Of a DNA stretch of 64,000 nucleotides, positions 42,170 through 51,593 are shown in pieces. Under the pieces are notes generated by a model. That model saw nothing but the letters and a program-made list of their open reading frames with translations. It was not told where the DNA came from and ran no database searches. This DNA comes from Cytophagales bacterium (GTDB taxonomy: Bacteria > Bacteroidota > Bacteroidia > Cytophagales > Spirosomataceae). A program made the position numbers and the translations under genes. Location: positions 124,001 through 188,000 of the forward strand of contig JAAFJE010000008.1 of NCBI GenBank assembly GCA_013298025.1, written 5' to 3'. Position 1 is the first letter of the stretch. Each line of letters begins with the position of its first letter.

Positions 42170-45100
42170 TTATTCTATTAAGAGCTTTCCATTACTTTCA
42201 AAACTTCCATTTTGTAAAGTATATACATATACACCACGATTTAGTTGATGTAATGTAATTGTAGCTTTTTGTTCGAAAACACTTTCTAAAACTTTCTCTC
42301 CTATAGCATTATAGAGCGTAAAATAGGATTGCCCACTCTTATCAACAGAAAGAGTTAGGTGTTCTAATGTGGGGTTAGGATACAGTGTATAATTTACAGA
42401 ATGACTAGATCCATTTATATTATTACTTACGGTGTTGATTGTAAGATCTGTATGTGAAGAGCGATTGATAGCTAGAGTATTACTTGCAACACTAGTACAT
42501 CCATTATCAGTACAGGTAGCACTATAATTTGTGGTTGAATTAGGATTAACAGTAATTACATTTCCAGACATACCATTGCTCCAATTAATAGTCCCAGAGC
42601 ACCCTGTAGCAGTAAGTGTGGTGGGAGCGTTATTATTGAATGCACAAAACAACATACGAATAATCCAGTAATCGCTTGTATTTTTATCGGATTTGTTCTT
42701 GTCTGATTTATCTCCATTTGCATCAGATAGGGACGAACCGCCTAAAACAACTTCTCCTGACTCATTTGTTAGTAGCGTTGTAAGCATTTCTTCGTTATCT
42801 CCTCCATATGATTTATCCCATATTTTTGTTCCTGTTTCGTCAATTTTTACAATCCAATAATCGCTTGAACCTTTACTATTTTCGGATTTATCAAAACCTG
42901 CATTAGAGTAAGAATCACCTGCTAATAGATAACCTGTTTTAGTGGTTTTTATATTTCTTAGGTAATCATTATCGTTTCCTCCTAAACATTTATCCCAGAT
43001 TATATTTCCTACAGCATCTGTTTTTAGAATCCAAAAATCACTTTTACCTTTATTTACCACTGATTTATCACCTAGAGCAGTAGAAATAGAATACCCGCCT
43101 ATAATAAATCCACCATCATTTGCCAAACTCAAACCTCCTAAAATATCATCATCATTTCCTCCGAAAGTTTTATCCCAGATCTTATTTCCATTCGATGAGA
43201 TTTTCACAATCCAATAATCGTTTTTCCCTTTAGATAAGGCTGTTTTATTTCCATTAGTCAGACTTTCAGAAGTCCCCCCTAATAAGAAACTACCATCGTT
43301 TAGTACCAACATTTCTGTCAGAAAATCGTCATTAGTTCCACCAAAACTACTATCCCATAATTTATTCCCCAAAGCATCTATTTTCACAATCCAATAGTCA
43401 TTTCCTCCTTTTGATTCACTTGTTTTGTTTGAACTGATAATTGAAGAAGAATAGCCCCCCAGCAGATAGCCCCCATCAAAAGTTGGTATCATACAAGTAA
43501 GTATATCATCTTTATTACCTCCGAACGTTTTGTCCCAAATCACACTTCCTTTAGCATCAATTTTAATAATCCAGAAATCCATTCCTCCTCTACTATTTTG
43601 TGATTTTTCAAATCCAAATGGAGAATTAGAAGAACCTCCCAGTAACACACCTCCATCATTTGTGGCAAGCATACTTTTGAAGCGTTCAGTACCTTTTCCG
43701 CCATAATTTTTATCCCAAACCTTATTTCCTTTTAGGTCTAGTTTAGTAATCCAGTAATCAAAATTTCCTTTTTGCGGTTGGGATTTATCAGCTGCTATGA
43801 GAGAATTAGAGTATCCACCTACTAAGTAGCCATTAGTTGTAGCTATCATACTTGTAAAATTATCTTCTGCTGTTCCGCCAATTGTTTTATTCCATTGTTG
43901 CAGAAGTGGAGCATCACAGGTAACGTTGGCTGTTTGTATCATTGGAGGAAGTGGAGGGGTAGTAGCTGTAATGGTAAGACTTTCACTCTCATCGCCTATA
44001 CAGCCACCTAGATTACAGGTAGCTTTGAATGTTTGTGTACTATTAGCAACTAAACGAATAACAAAACCTTGAGAGCCATCAGACCAAGAAATTGTACCAT
44101 TAGGACACGAGAGTGCTGTTAATGTAACCATTTCTCCTTGACAGACACTTTGGTTGCTGGCATAAATACTAACTTTACTGGGTTTATCTACAACTTTTAC
44201 GGTAACACTATTGGAGGAATCGCCAGCAATACCATTTTGTACACATACAGCTCTAAAACTTTTACTTGTCTGTGCCTTTATCACAAGTGTAGTTCCAGTC
44301 GAGCCATTTGACCATTTTGTTTCATAGTTACCGCACCCCGTGGCTGTTAAGGTGACATTATAATCTTTACACACTTCAGTGCTGCTCACAGAAACATAAG
44401 GAGTTTTGTTTGTACTAATAACAATATTGTCGCTAGGCTTACTTACACACGCATCTTTTACGCAAGTTGCATAGTAACTTTTAGTATTGGTATTGTATTC
44501 AAGAAGGAGTGGGTTATCCGTGCTATTATTATTCCAAATAATAGTTCCATTACAACCATCTGCATATAAAGCTGTTTTAAATTGATTACAAACATCAAGT
44601 TTTACTATCCAATAATCATCTATCCCTCTGGAAAATTCGGTTTTATCCGCCGAACCACTAGAAAGCGAATACCCCCCGATTAAAACACCACCTTCTTGTG
44701 TGTAAATCATACCTGTAAGGTTTTCGTTGTTGAAGCCTCCCACATTTTTATCCCATATTATATCCCCTTTTTCGTTTATCTTAACAATCCAATAATCAGA
44801 ACCACCTTTACTCTCGACACTTTTATCGTAGCTTTTACTAGATTGAGAGTACCCTCCCAATAAATATCCGCCATCTGCTGTGAGTAAAACTTTGGTTAGT
44901 CTATCAGCATCATTTCCTCCTATAGTTTTTTCCCAATTCAGTTGACCTAGGTCATTAAAGTTGACAAGCCAGTAGTCTGAATCACCAAGATTTTCTCTTG
45001 TTCTCTCTCCTGATGCTCGCGAGAAAGAATATCCTACAAGCATGTAATTTCCTTTATCATCAGCAACCATGTCCATTGGTAATTCTCGGTCATTGCCACC

Positions 45101-46273
45101 AAATGTTTTATCCCATAGTTTATTACCAGAAGGGTCAATTTTTACTATCCAATAGTCGCTATCGCCTCTACAGCTTTCAGTCTTATCATTTTTAGCATTG
45201 GTAGCACTTGAACGTAAATTTTTTCCAATGCTCGAAATATCAATATTATTGTTTATCACGTCCGAATCAGAATAGCCTCCTAGTATAAACCCACCGTCTG
45301 GCAATTGTAATAAACAGGTGATTTTATCATTTTTATTTCCCCCAATAACTTTTTGCCACAAAATATCACCTTTATTATCTATTTTAATAGCCCAATAATC
45401 AAAATCGCCATTGGTAGGGTCTTGTGTAGAGCCTCCTAATAAAAAACCGCCATCTGTCGTTGAAATAATAGAGCCTAAGTCATCGTAGTTGTTTGTCCCA
45501 ATCGTTTTGTCCCACAATTTATTTCCATCTCTATCTATTTTTACCAGCCAAATATCAGAAGCTCCTAGTTTTTTTTGGCTTTTTTCCGAACTAATATCAG
45601 AATAAGAAAATCCTGCTATTAAAAAACCTCCATCAGAAGTTTGAAGTGTTTTTCTAGGAAAGTCATGGTCACTCCCTCCAAAGGTTTTATCCCATACTTT
45701 TTGTCCATTAGCATCGACTTTTATAACCCAATAGTCATAACTATCGGAGAACAAACTGCCCCTATTACTTTCGGATTTTTCTGCTCCAATCCCAGAAAGA
45801 GCATTTCCCGTAAGAATATAGCTCCCATCCGAAGTCAATAATAAATCGTTTAGGTTATCCTTACTACCACCTCCAAACGTTTTATCCCATTTAATCGAAA
45901 AAGTGGTATTACATATTTTTTTTTCTGAACGAACAGTTGGCACACTTGGGCTAGGCTTGACTAGCACTGTTATTGATGCACTAGAGTCACTAGATTCATT
46001 TCCTTGCCGACATACGGCCCTAAATGTTTTGGTACTAATTAACACTACATTTACCGAAGAACCTCTGTGTCCATCTGTCCATACAATAGTACCTCCTGTA
46101 CATCCAGATGCACTGAGCAAAACGCCAGTATTTTGACAAATACTGCTAGCAGAAGCGACAATCGTTGGAGGACTTGGCTTGGTTGTGACATTTTGAGGTG
46201 TCTGAGAAGAGATTATATTCGTGTTTTGCAAAAATAGATAGAGGCAACACAGTATTTGTAGAAATATTTTCAT
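42170..46273 (-). CDS. Very large T9SS-exported protein with two blocks of seven repeats and Ig-like modules
   Basis: 1,367 residues from ATG 46273, which starts a clear signal peptide (MKIFLQILCCLYLFLQ). It has two blocks of seven ~60-residue repeats, each built as WDKTFGGN, then DGGYLLGGYS, then a D(K)S...SRG...DYWIVK segment; the consensus is strong throughout. Between and around the blocks are about five Ig-like modules of the form C..GTI.WS.G with terminal CxxxxC. The C-terminus (residues about 1290-1367) is a T9SS type A sorting domain (YTLYPNP...GVYVYTLQNG). The set of seven repeats suggests two seven-bladed propellers. It is surface-delivered; function unknown. A short SSSHS-type linker precedes the sorting domain. 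Confidence 0.85.
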   Translation of the reverse strand: MKIFLQILCCLYLFLQNTNIISSQTPQNVTTKPSPPTIVASASSICQNTGVLLSASGCTGGTIVWTDGHRGSSVNVVLISTKTFRAVCRQGNESSDSSASITVLVKPSPSVPTVRSEKKICNTTFSIKWDKTFGGGSKDNLNDLLLTSDGSYILTGNALSGIGAEKSESNRGSLFSDSYDYWVIKVDANGQKVWDKTFGGSDHDFPRKTLQTSDGGFLIAGFSYSDISSEKSQKKLGASDIWLVKIDRDGNKLWDKTIGTNNYDDLGSIISTTDGGFLLGGSTQDPTNGDFDYWAIKIDNKGDILWQKVIGGNKNDKITCLLQLPDGGFILGGYSDSDVINNNIDISSIGKNLRSSATNAKNDKTESCRGDSDYWIVKIDPSGNKLWDKTFGGNDRELPMDMVADDKGNYMLVGYSFSRASGERTRENLGDSDYWLVNFNDLGQLNWEKTIGGNDADRLTKVLLTADGGYLLGGYSQSSKSYDKSVESKGGSDYWIVKINEKGDIIWDKNVGGFNNENLTGMIYTQEGGVLIGGYSLSSGSADKTEFSRGIDDYWIVKLDVCNQFKTALYADGCNGTIIWNNNSTDNPLLLEYNTNTKSYYATCVKDACVSKPSDNIVISTNKTPYVSVSSTEVCKDYNVTLTATGCGNYETKWSNGSTGTTLVIKAQTSKSFRAVCVQNGIAGDSSNSVTVKVVDKPSKVSIYASNQSVCQGEMVTLTALSCPNGTISWSDGSQGFVIRLVANSTQTFKATCNLGGCIGDESESLTITATTPPLPPMIQTANVTCDAPLLQQWNKTIGGTAEDNFTSMIATTNGYLVGGYSNSLIAADKSQPQKGNFDYWITKLDLKGNKVWDKNYGGKGTERFKSMLATNDGGVLLGGSSNSPFGFEKSQNSRGGMDFWIIKIDAKGSVIWDKTFGGNKDDILTCMIPTFDGGYLLGGYSSSIISSNKTSESKGGNDYWIVKIDALGNKLWDSSFGGTNDDFLTEMLVLNDGSFLLGGTSESLTNGNKTALSKGKNDYWIVKISSNGNKIWDKTFGGNDDDILGGLSLANDGGFIIGGYSISTALGDKSVVNKGKSDFWILKTDAVGNIIWDKCLGGNDNDYLRNIKTTKTGYLLAGDSYSNAGFDKSENSKGSSDYWIVKIDETGTKIWDKSYGGDNEEMLTTLLTNESGEVVLGGSSLSDANGDKSDKNKSDKNTSDYWIIRMLFCAFNNNAPTTLTATGCSGTINWSNGMSGNVITVNPNSTTNYSATCTDNGCTSVASNTLAINRSSHTDLTINTVSNNINGSSHSVNYTLYPNPTLEHLTLSVDKSGQSYFTLYNAIGEKVLESVFEQKATITLHQLNRGVYVYTLQNGSFESNGKLLIE

Positions 46274-46415
46274 GGTAATTAATATTATATGTGAGATTTT
46301 TAATTTTAACAAACTTACACAAAAAACATTTTAGTCTGTTTCTTAGTATTTAAAATTTAGGTACATAAATAGTCATTAATTATTGAGAAAGACCAAAAAC
46401 AACGAAGTTAATGCT

Positions 46416-46943
46416 CTATAATAGCAACGCCGCAAGGGCTTCTAGGGTTTTCCAATGCCTTGTGGTGATGGTCACTTGGAGTTTACGCTCTAAAAAGCCT
46501 TGTGATAGTTTGGTTTTATGATAAGGCGTAACGCAATACAAATACAGTGCCTTGGCGGTACATACGAGTTGGTCGGGGTGGTAGTCCACTGTTTGTAGCT
46601 TTTCGAGTAAGGCTTCGGCAGGTTTTTCGGCAATGAAGTTGACATACAATTGCTCTTGCTGGTTTACAAAAGGGTTTTCTTCCATGATGGCTTTGAAATG
46701 GGTTGTTGTCATGGTAATCACGGGGACTTCAAAACCGTATGTTGCCAAAATAGCCTCGCTAATCTGTTGGTTTAACAACGATGTGTTGGTTTGTTCATGC
46801 TCAAAAATGATATTTCCACTTTGAATGTAGCTTTGTACTTTTATCGCTCCAAGGGCCATAAAAGTTTGTTTGAGGGCATCCATCTTAATGATGCGTTTTC
46901 CTCCTACATTGATACCTCGTAAAAAACAGATATATTGTGGCAT
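46416..46943 (-). CDS. DUF1697 family protein
   Basis: 175 residues from ATG 46943; 13 residues upstream are unlikely to be coding. The opening MPQYICFLRGINVGGKRIIK and VQSYIQSGNIIFEH are diagnostic of DUF1697. The family is widely distributed and its role is not known. Isolated between the large T9SS protein gene and the GH43-like gene. Confidence 0.88.
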   Translation of the reverse strand: MPQYICFLRGINVGGKRIIKMDALKQTFMALGAIKVQSYIQSGNIIFEHEQTNTSLLNQQISEAILATYGFEVPVITMTTTHFKAIMEENPFVNQQEQLYVNFIAEKPAEALLEKLQTVDYHPDQLVCTAKALYLYCVTPYHKTKLSQGFLERKLQVTITTRHWKTLEALAALLL

Positions 46944-47028
46944 ACATTTCGGATGTTTGATGTAAAAATAAAGCCATTTCAACTACATTCCTACACCAAA
47001 CACCCGAAATACTAAAAAAACGTAGGCG

Positions 47029-48783
47029 TTATGGGATAGCAAGCACTTCGCTGATAACCGAAACGCCATTTTCGTTAAACGCTTCAATAGCACAAAAATA
47101 CTTTTGTCCGACCGTCAAGGCTCTTAATTCTAAGCTATTAGGCGCATCAGCCCAAATCTGATAGGTTTGGTATAATTTATCTGGAGCAATGCCCCACAAA
47201 ATATTATACCCTACGGCATTCGATGATTTTTCCCAAGTAATATCAGCATTGCGGGTATCTGCCTGACGTTTTACGTTTAAATTCTTGGGCGTTTGTGGAG
47301 CTTTGCCTATGCCATTGCCAAAAATACGAATATCACTTACCGCCAAATTTGGCATGGGTACATGAATGTTTTCGTACTTGATATAGCGAGCTTTTACAGC
47401 TTGTGGCAATTCTACATAAGCATTTGGTCGGTCACGTTTAGGTTCGTGGGTATTATCATAAATCAATTGCCAATTTTTATTATCATTTGAAGCATAAAAC
47501 TTGAATTGAATATATACACGTTCTTCGTTACTGTCGAAAATATCAGATTTATAATCGGTAAAATTTACTTGTAAAGCTTTTACCTCTTGTACACTTTGTA
47601 AATCAACCGTAAGCCATTCGCCTGCCTTGTTGGTATGGGCAACCCAGAAAGAACGAGGGTTTTCGTCGGTGACTTTATTGGCTACTAAAGTATCTCGTAC
47701 AGAGGATGCCGTGCAAGGTTTTTTATACGAAAGCAACATCCAACCTGTGAATAGCTCATCTTTTTGTGTCCATTTTTTAGTGGGTAAAAAATGAGGGAAA
47801 TCTCCAAAACGCGTATTGGCAAACATCTGATTATCGGCATCAAAACCTGTCGGAAACATCGCTACTCTTCTTTCAAAATTCCAGTTGACGGCAATCCATG
47901 GCGTACCAGTATTCCAATAATTTCCATAATTATCCTGAAAAGTATTGCCATGACCAGCCCCCGTCAGGAATCCACCTGGCTTGTACGAAATTGGATTATA
48001 AGGAGCATAGGTAAAAGGACCGAGTGGATTATCGCCGATATAAGTACCGTTGGCATACACATTATACTCTGTGCCAGGAGCACCATATTGAAGAAAGTAC
48101 TTGCCCTTGTGTTTGGTCATCCAAGCACCTTCGGTAAAAGGTTTAATCGTATCTCGGTGGTCACGACCGAAGCGTTCCCAACCGTGATTTTTAGGGTCGA
48201 GATAAATCAAACCTTTGTACGGCGTAGCATAAGTAAGCTTACGTTTTTTGTCTAATTCTGCTCCAAAAATCGGATACACATTCGACGAACCCCAGTACAT
48301 ATACCATTTATCTAATTCTTCATCATAAAACAAAGCAGGGTCCCAAGGGCCAATGTACTGAGGCAAACGAGGCAACCAACGATTGTAAAATTGCAATTTC
48401 CCTTTTTCGGGTTCGGTGCTGAATAAAATCGGGCGTTGTTCAAACGTAGATTGAAACAAATATAAAGTATCTCGCACCGACAACGCCGCTGGGGCACACA
48501 TATCTTCCATAGGCCACATACTTGGCTTGATATAATTCCAGTGGATTAAATCTTTTGAATGCCAATAACCACCCGAAATCGTCACAAAAAGGAAATATTC
48601 ATTTTTGTGATTGATAATCACAGGGTCTGCACCCGAGCGATAGGAAATTTTTTCATTTAGTTGCTCGAAATTGTAACGATAATCAATGTCAACAGGATTA
48701 CAATACGTTTTTTGATTAGGGTTTTGTGCCAAGGTCGAAACACTCGCCCAGCACAGCAGGCAATACCAAATACATTTGTTCAT
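47029..48783 (-). CDS. GH43-like family glycoside hydrolase with discoidin and FN3-type modules
   Basis: 584 residues. Signal peptide at 1-19 (ending TLAQ). The propeller contains GADPVIINHKNEYFLF (Asp), GPWDPALFYDEELDKWY (Asp) and TEGAWMTKHKGKYFLQY (Glu), the layout of GH43-like enzymes. A F5/8 type C (discoidin) module covers about residues 355-490 (VRDTLVANKVTDENPRSFW), and a FN3-like module about 495-584. Modular enzymes like this act on plant or algal polysaccharides; specificity unknown. Upstream (48784-49087) no gene is seen. Confidence 0.82.
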   Translation of the reverse strand: MNKCIWYCLLCWASVSTLAQNPNQKTYCNPVDIDYRYNFEQLNEKISYRSGADPVIINHKNEYFLFVTISGGYWHSKDLIHWNYIKPSMWPMEDMCAPAALSVRDTLYLFQSTFEQRPILFSTEPEKGKLQFYNRWLPRLPQYIGPWDPALFYDEELDKWYMYWGSSNVYPIFGAELDKKRKLTYATPYKGLIYLDPKNHGWERFGRDHRDTIKPFTEGAWMTKHKGKYFLQYGAPGTEYNVYANGTYIGDNPLGPFTYAPYNPISYKPGGFLTGAGHGNTFQDNYGNYWNTGTPWIAVNWNFERRVAMFPTGFDADNQMFANTRFGDFPHFLPTKKWTQKDELFTGWMLLSYKKPCTASSVRDTLVANKVTDENPRSFWVAHTNKAGEWLTVDLQSVQEVKALQVNFTDYKSDIFDSNEERVYIQFKFYASNDNKNWQLIYDNTHEPKRDRPNAYVELPQAVKARYIKYENIHVPMPNLAVSDIRIFGNGIGKAPQTPKNLNVKRQADTRNADITWEKSSNAVGYNILWGIAPDKLYQTYQIWADAPNSLELRALTVGQKYFCAIEAFNENGVSVISEVLAIP

Positions 48784-48792
48784 AGTTAAATA

Positions 48793-48822
48793 ATTGAGTG
48801 AATGAGTTATTGAGTGAATGAG
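48793..48822. repeat. Direct repeat (14-mer, two copies) in the 48784-49087 gap
   Basis: ATTGAGTGAATGAG occurs at 48793-48806 and again at 48809-48822 with two bases between. It is close to the start of the GH43-like gene. No function can be assigned, and no other structure is visible in this 304-nt gap except a possible TATTTTTG box at 49062-49069. Confidence 0.6.
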
Positions 48823-49087
48823 CGAATTAAAACTTTCATTTTTAGGTACTTAGTTTCAATTGAACAGGTTTAGTTTTGCACGACAACTTAAAAATAAAAA
48901 AGTATTAAGCTGTTTGCAAATCTTGCCTATACCAAGAGCCGTTTTCTACGAAAATGATGGGTTCTAAAGTGACTCCTGAGCGTCATTTTGTGGGAATGAT
49001 GAGATAAAATTGACTTTTGTTACAAGTACATACCGATAGTGATTATTATTAGTTGATTTATTATTTTTGCCTCAAAAGTTTACATAG

Positions 49088-49363
49088 ATGATTTTAGAAG
49101 CAAAAAAGTGTCATAATTGCCAAAGTGAGCAAATCGTCCGCAATGGACATAATTCTTGCGGACAACAACGCTATAAATGTAAAAACTGTGGAGTTACTCG
49201 AGTATTAGATTCAGTTCAAAAATCTAAGCAAATAGATTTAGAACAGGTATTTCAAACCTACAAAGAACGTAATAGTATTCGTTCAACAGGTCGTATTTTC
49301 GGAGTAAGTCCCGCAACTATACAAAAATGGTTAAAAAAAAGCCCAATCTTTAGCCAACTTTAA
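49088..49363 (+). pseudogene. IS1-family InsA-type zinc-ribbon protein
   Basis: 91 residues with the InsA zinc ribbon (CHNCQSEQIVRNGHNS... CKNCG) and an HTH (IRSTGRIFGVSPATIQKWL). The frame stops 12 codons after an eight-base A run (49333-49340). Continuing into the InsB frame needs a one-base frame change in this run. Fused translation gives an uninterrupted IS1 transposase up to the IS630 insertion. Confidence 0.75.
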
Positions 49364-49674
49364 AAATACCATTCAAAAAGGCAAGGATGAAAGTATTTTG
49401 GAGGTAGACGAGGTTTTTAGCTATGTTTATACAAAGGTCAATCAAATACGCATCTGGATTGTGCTGTGTAAACAAACCAGACAAATCGTTTCTTTTTTTA
49501 TTGGCGATGGCTCAATGGAATCTTGTAAAAGATTGTGGCGAAAATTACCCTCTGAGTATTTAAAATGTAATAGCTTTTCGGATTTTTGGAAGTCGTATAA
49601 TTGTATACCTGATTCTACACACCAAAAAGTTGGTAAAGAAACTGGGCTTACTAACCATATCGAAAGGTTAAATA
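49088..49674 (+). mobile_element. IS1-family element, truncated at its 3' side by IS630 insertion
   Basis: Two IS1-type reading frames, InsA and InsB-like, run up to 49674. The sequence ends right after the third catalytic residue (HIERLN), where an IS630-family element starts. The IS1 right end and remaining transposase codons are missing from the right flank. The left end cannot be fixed because the inverted repeat has no partner. Confidence 0.7.
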
Positions 49675-49675
49675 T
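49398..49675 (+). pseudogene. IS1-family transposase fragment (InsB), interrupted
   Basis: The open frame contains LEVDEVFSYVYTKVNQIRIW, SFSDFWKSYNC and TGLTNHIERLN, the DDE-type catalytic triad of IS1. It is truncated just after the catalytic Glu, so about 30-40 C-terminal residues are missing. Two residues past that point come from the inserted IS630. Confidence 0.75.
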
Positions 49676-49729
49676 ACTAAACTGAATTAGGTTTGCAATA
49701 AATGAGTTATTTGTTTACGTTATTAATTT

Positions 49730-50341
49730 ATGGAATTAATCTTAGAAAAGTTACAACTGTCGTTGTTGCAAGACCTTCAACGTAATACCTCAGATAGAGC
49801 AACCTATCAGAAGTTAACAACGTTGTTGATGATTCACCAAAAATATCCCTTCCCAGAGATTGCTTTTATTTTAGGAATAGATACTTCTACTGTTTATCGT
49901 CATTATCATCAATATATTCAATCTAAAAATTTTGATGATTACTTGGCAACCCACTATAAACCTTGTCAGGGTAAATTGACCCATGAACAAAACGAGCAAG
50001 TTCACGCTTATGTTGGGGCAAATATTTGTCATACATCCCTTCAAGTATTGAATTTTATCAAAGATAAATTTGGTGTTATTTATAAACCTGATAGTGTAAT
50101 TGTCTTACTGCATCGTTTAGGATTTGTCTATAAAAAGACTAAATTAATTCCATCAAAAGCGGATTTAGCACAGCAAGAACTTTTCATTGAAGAATTTAGG
50201 AAAAAGGAACAAAATCTTTCCTCAGATGAATTAATTCTCTTTGGAGACGGTGTTCATCCCCGTCGCAATCGAAGCGTCGAACCGTACCAAATCTACTTAT
50301 GCTTGGATAAAGCAGGGACAAGAAAAAGAAGTCCTTTCTAA
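49730..50341 (+). CDS. IS630 transposase, N-terminal part
   Basis: 203 residues: an N-terminal HTH (FPEIAFILGIDTSTVYRHYHQYI) and the first catalytic Asp (ILFGDGVHP). It ends in RRNRSVEP..., a frame that deviates from the usual IS630 sequence after GDGVHP. The rest of the transposase is in another frame from 50241 on, so the active enzyme would need a frameshift or is dead. Confidence 0.75.
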   Translation: MELILEKLQLSLLQDLQRNTSDRATYQKLTTLLMIHQKYPFPEIAFILGIDTSTVYRHYHQYIQSKNFDDYLATHYKPCQGKLTHEQNEQVHAYVGANICHTSLQVLNFIKDKFGVIYKPDSVIVLLHRLGFVYKKTKLIPSKADLAQQELFIEEFRKKEQNLSSDELILFGDGVHPRRNRSVEPYQIYLCLDKAGTRKRSPF

Positions 50342-50804
50342 CACAGGTAGAGAAGTAGTAAACCTTAATGGAGCTATTAACCCAGCTAATCCTACCCAAA
50401 TCCTAATTCATGAATGTGAAACCATCAATGCTCTAACAACTTTAGTATGGCTTCAAATGATTGAAAAGCATTATTCACAAATGAAAGCCATCTATTTATA
50501 TGTGGATAATGCACGTTATTATCGTTCAAAATTAGTCCGTGAATACCTTGAAACATCAAGGATAAAAATGATATTTCTTCCTCCATATTCTCCTAATTTA
50601 AACCCAATAGAAAGGCTATGGAAGTTCTTGAAAAAAGAAATCATCAAATCAGCCTACACGCCCGACCCAAAGGTTTTTAGGCAGCGAATCACTGACTTTT
50701 TCGCTAATGTTGAGCAATACAAAGAACGTTTAGATTCTTTGATAAATACAAAATTCCAAAAACTTAAATCACATCCTTGTGATTTGAAAACCTCTATGGG
50801 TTAA
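50241..50804 (+). CDS. IS630 transposase, C-terminal part (shifted frame)
   Basis: 187 codons in a frame displaced by +1 (or -2) from the first part, with TTG as the first possible start. It carries the rest of the DDE domain: TYAWIKQGQEKEVLSNTGRE, the second Asp in AIYLYVDNARYYRS and the Glu in SPNLNPIERLWKF. An isolated start is unlikely; it belongs to the upstream frame via frameshifting or a recent indel between 50250 and 50300. Confidence 0.75.
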   Translation: METVFIPVAIEASNRTKSTYAWIKQGQEKEVLSNTGREVVNLNGAINPANPTQILIHECETINALTTLVWLQMIEKHYSQMKAIYLYVDNARYYRSKLVREYLETSRIKMIFLPPYSPNLNPIERLWKFLKKEIIKSAYTPDPKVFRQRITDFFANVEQYKERLDSLINTKFQKLKSHPCDLKTSMG

Positions 50805-50809
50805 GTATA

Positions 50810-51455
50810 CATAATCAAAAACCTCCACTTTTTCTTTTAATGCTGTGACAACATCCTCTTTTTTATAATTGATAATGTTATTTTCATGCACTCCGATATT
50901 TTTTAAGTGAGTAATACTCTCATCATTTCTAGCCGTTGTAAAGATGTTTTGGTTGCCATTCGCTATTAACAGTTTGATGAGAATTGTTCCGACTCCTCCA
51001 GCTCCGCCAGCTATAAAAATCGGTTTTTCTTTAGGAATAGTTATTCTGTTGAAACATTGAAAAGCGGTCATTCCAACCATTGGTATGGCGGTTGCCTGTA
51101 AAAAAGATAATTTACTCGGATTTTTTGCCAATAATTTTGAAGGAACACTGATAAATTCAGCATACGTTCCGTTTGATGCCAAACTTCCAACATAAGCCGA
51201 AACCTTGTCTCCGATTAGAAATGAATTTACGCTTTCTCCTATTTCAACAATTTCTCCAGAAAGCTCTCTTCCCAAAATAGGCGATTTCAACAACTTGCTT
51301 TCTGTTGCTCCTTGTCGCATTTGATAATCAATAGGATTAAATGCGGTCGCTCTTATTTTGATTAGGACTTCATCATTTTTAATTTGTGGATTTTCAATTT
51401 CAGTAAGCTCAAAATTTTCAACTCCTCCAAAGTCTTTTAATATAATTGCTTTCAC
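50810..51455 (-). pseudogene. Quinone oxidoreductase (MDR family), truncated by IS630
   Basis: About 215 of an expected 310-330 residues. The N-terminal GroES-like part (PILGRELSGEIVEIGESVNSF) and the NADPH fold (FIAGGAGGVGTILIKLL) are intact, but the coding sequence then reads into the IS630 right end with DYVYLTHRGF and stops at 50769. It lacks the C-terminal part of the fold. The remaining protein would probably be unstable. The other half of the gene is not on the far side of the IS. Confidence 0.8.
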
Positions 51456-51593
51456 GTTCTGTTATTTTTAAATTCCTACTAACGCTCTAATATTCAGAAG
51501 TTAGGCAGTACTTCTTGTATTATTAAAGCATATATTAACACCATCTAAACGCCCTTTTTAGTTTCTCTCTAAAACATTCTTAACGCTTTATTT

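Larger units (their letters stand above)
49675..50807 (+). mobile_element. IS630-family insertion sequence, 1,133 bp
   Basis: The ends are inverted repeats: left TACT.AAC..A...AGGTTT.CAA (from 49675), right end (reverse complement from 50807) TACT.AAC..A...AGGTTT.CAA. TA dinucleotides flank both sides (49673-49674 and 50808-50809), the target-site duplication expected for IS630. The transposase is encoded in two overlapping frames. Confidence 0.85.
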
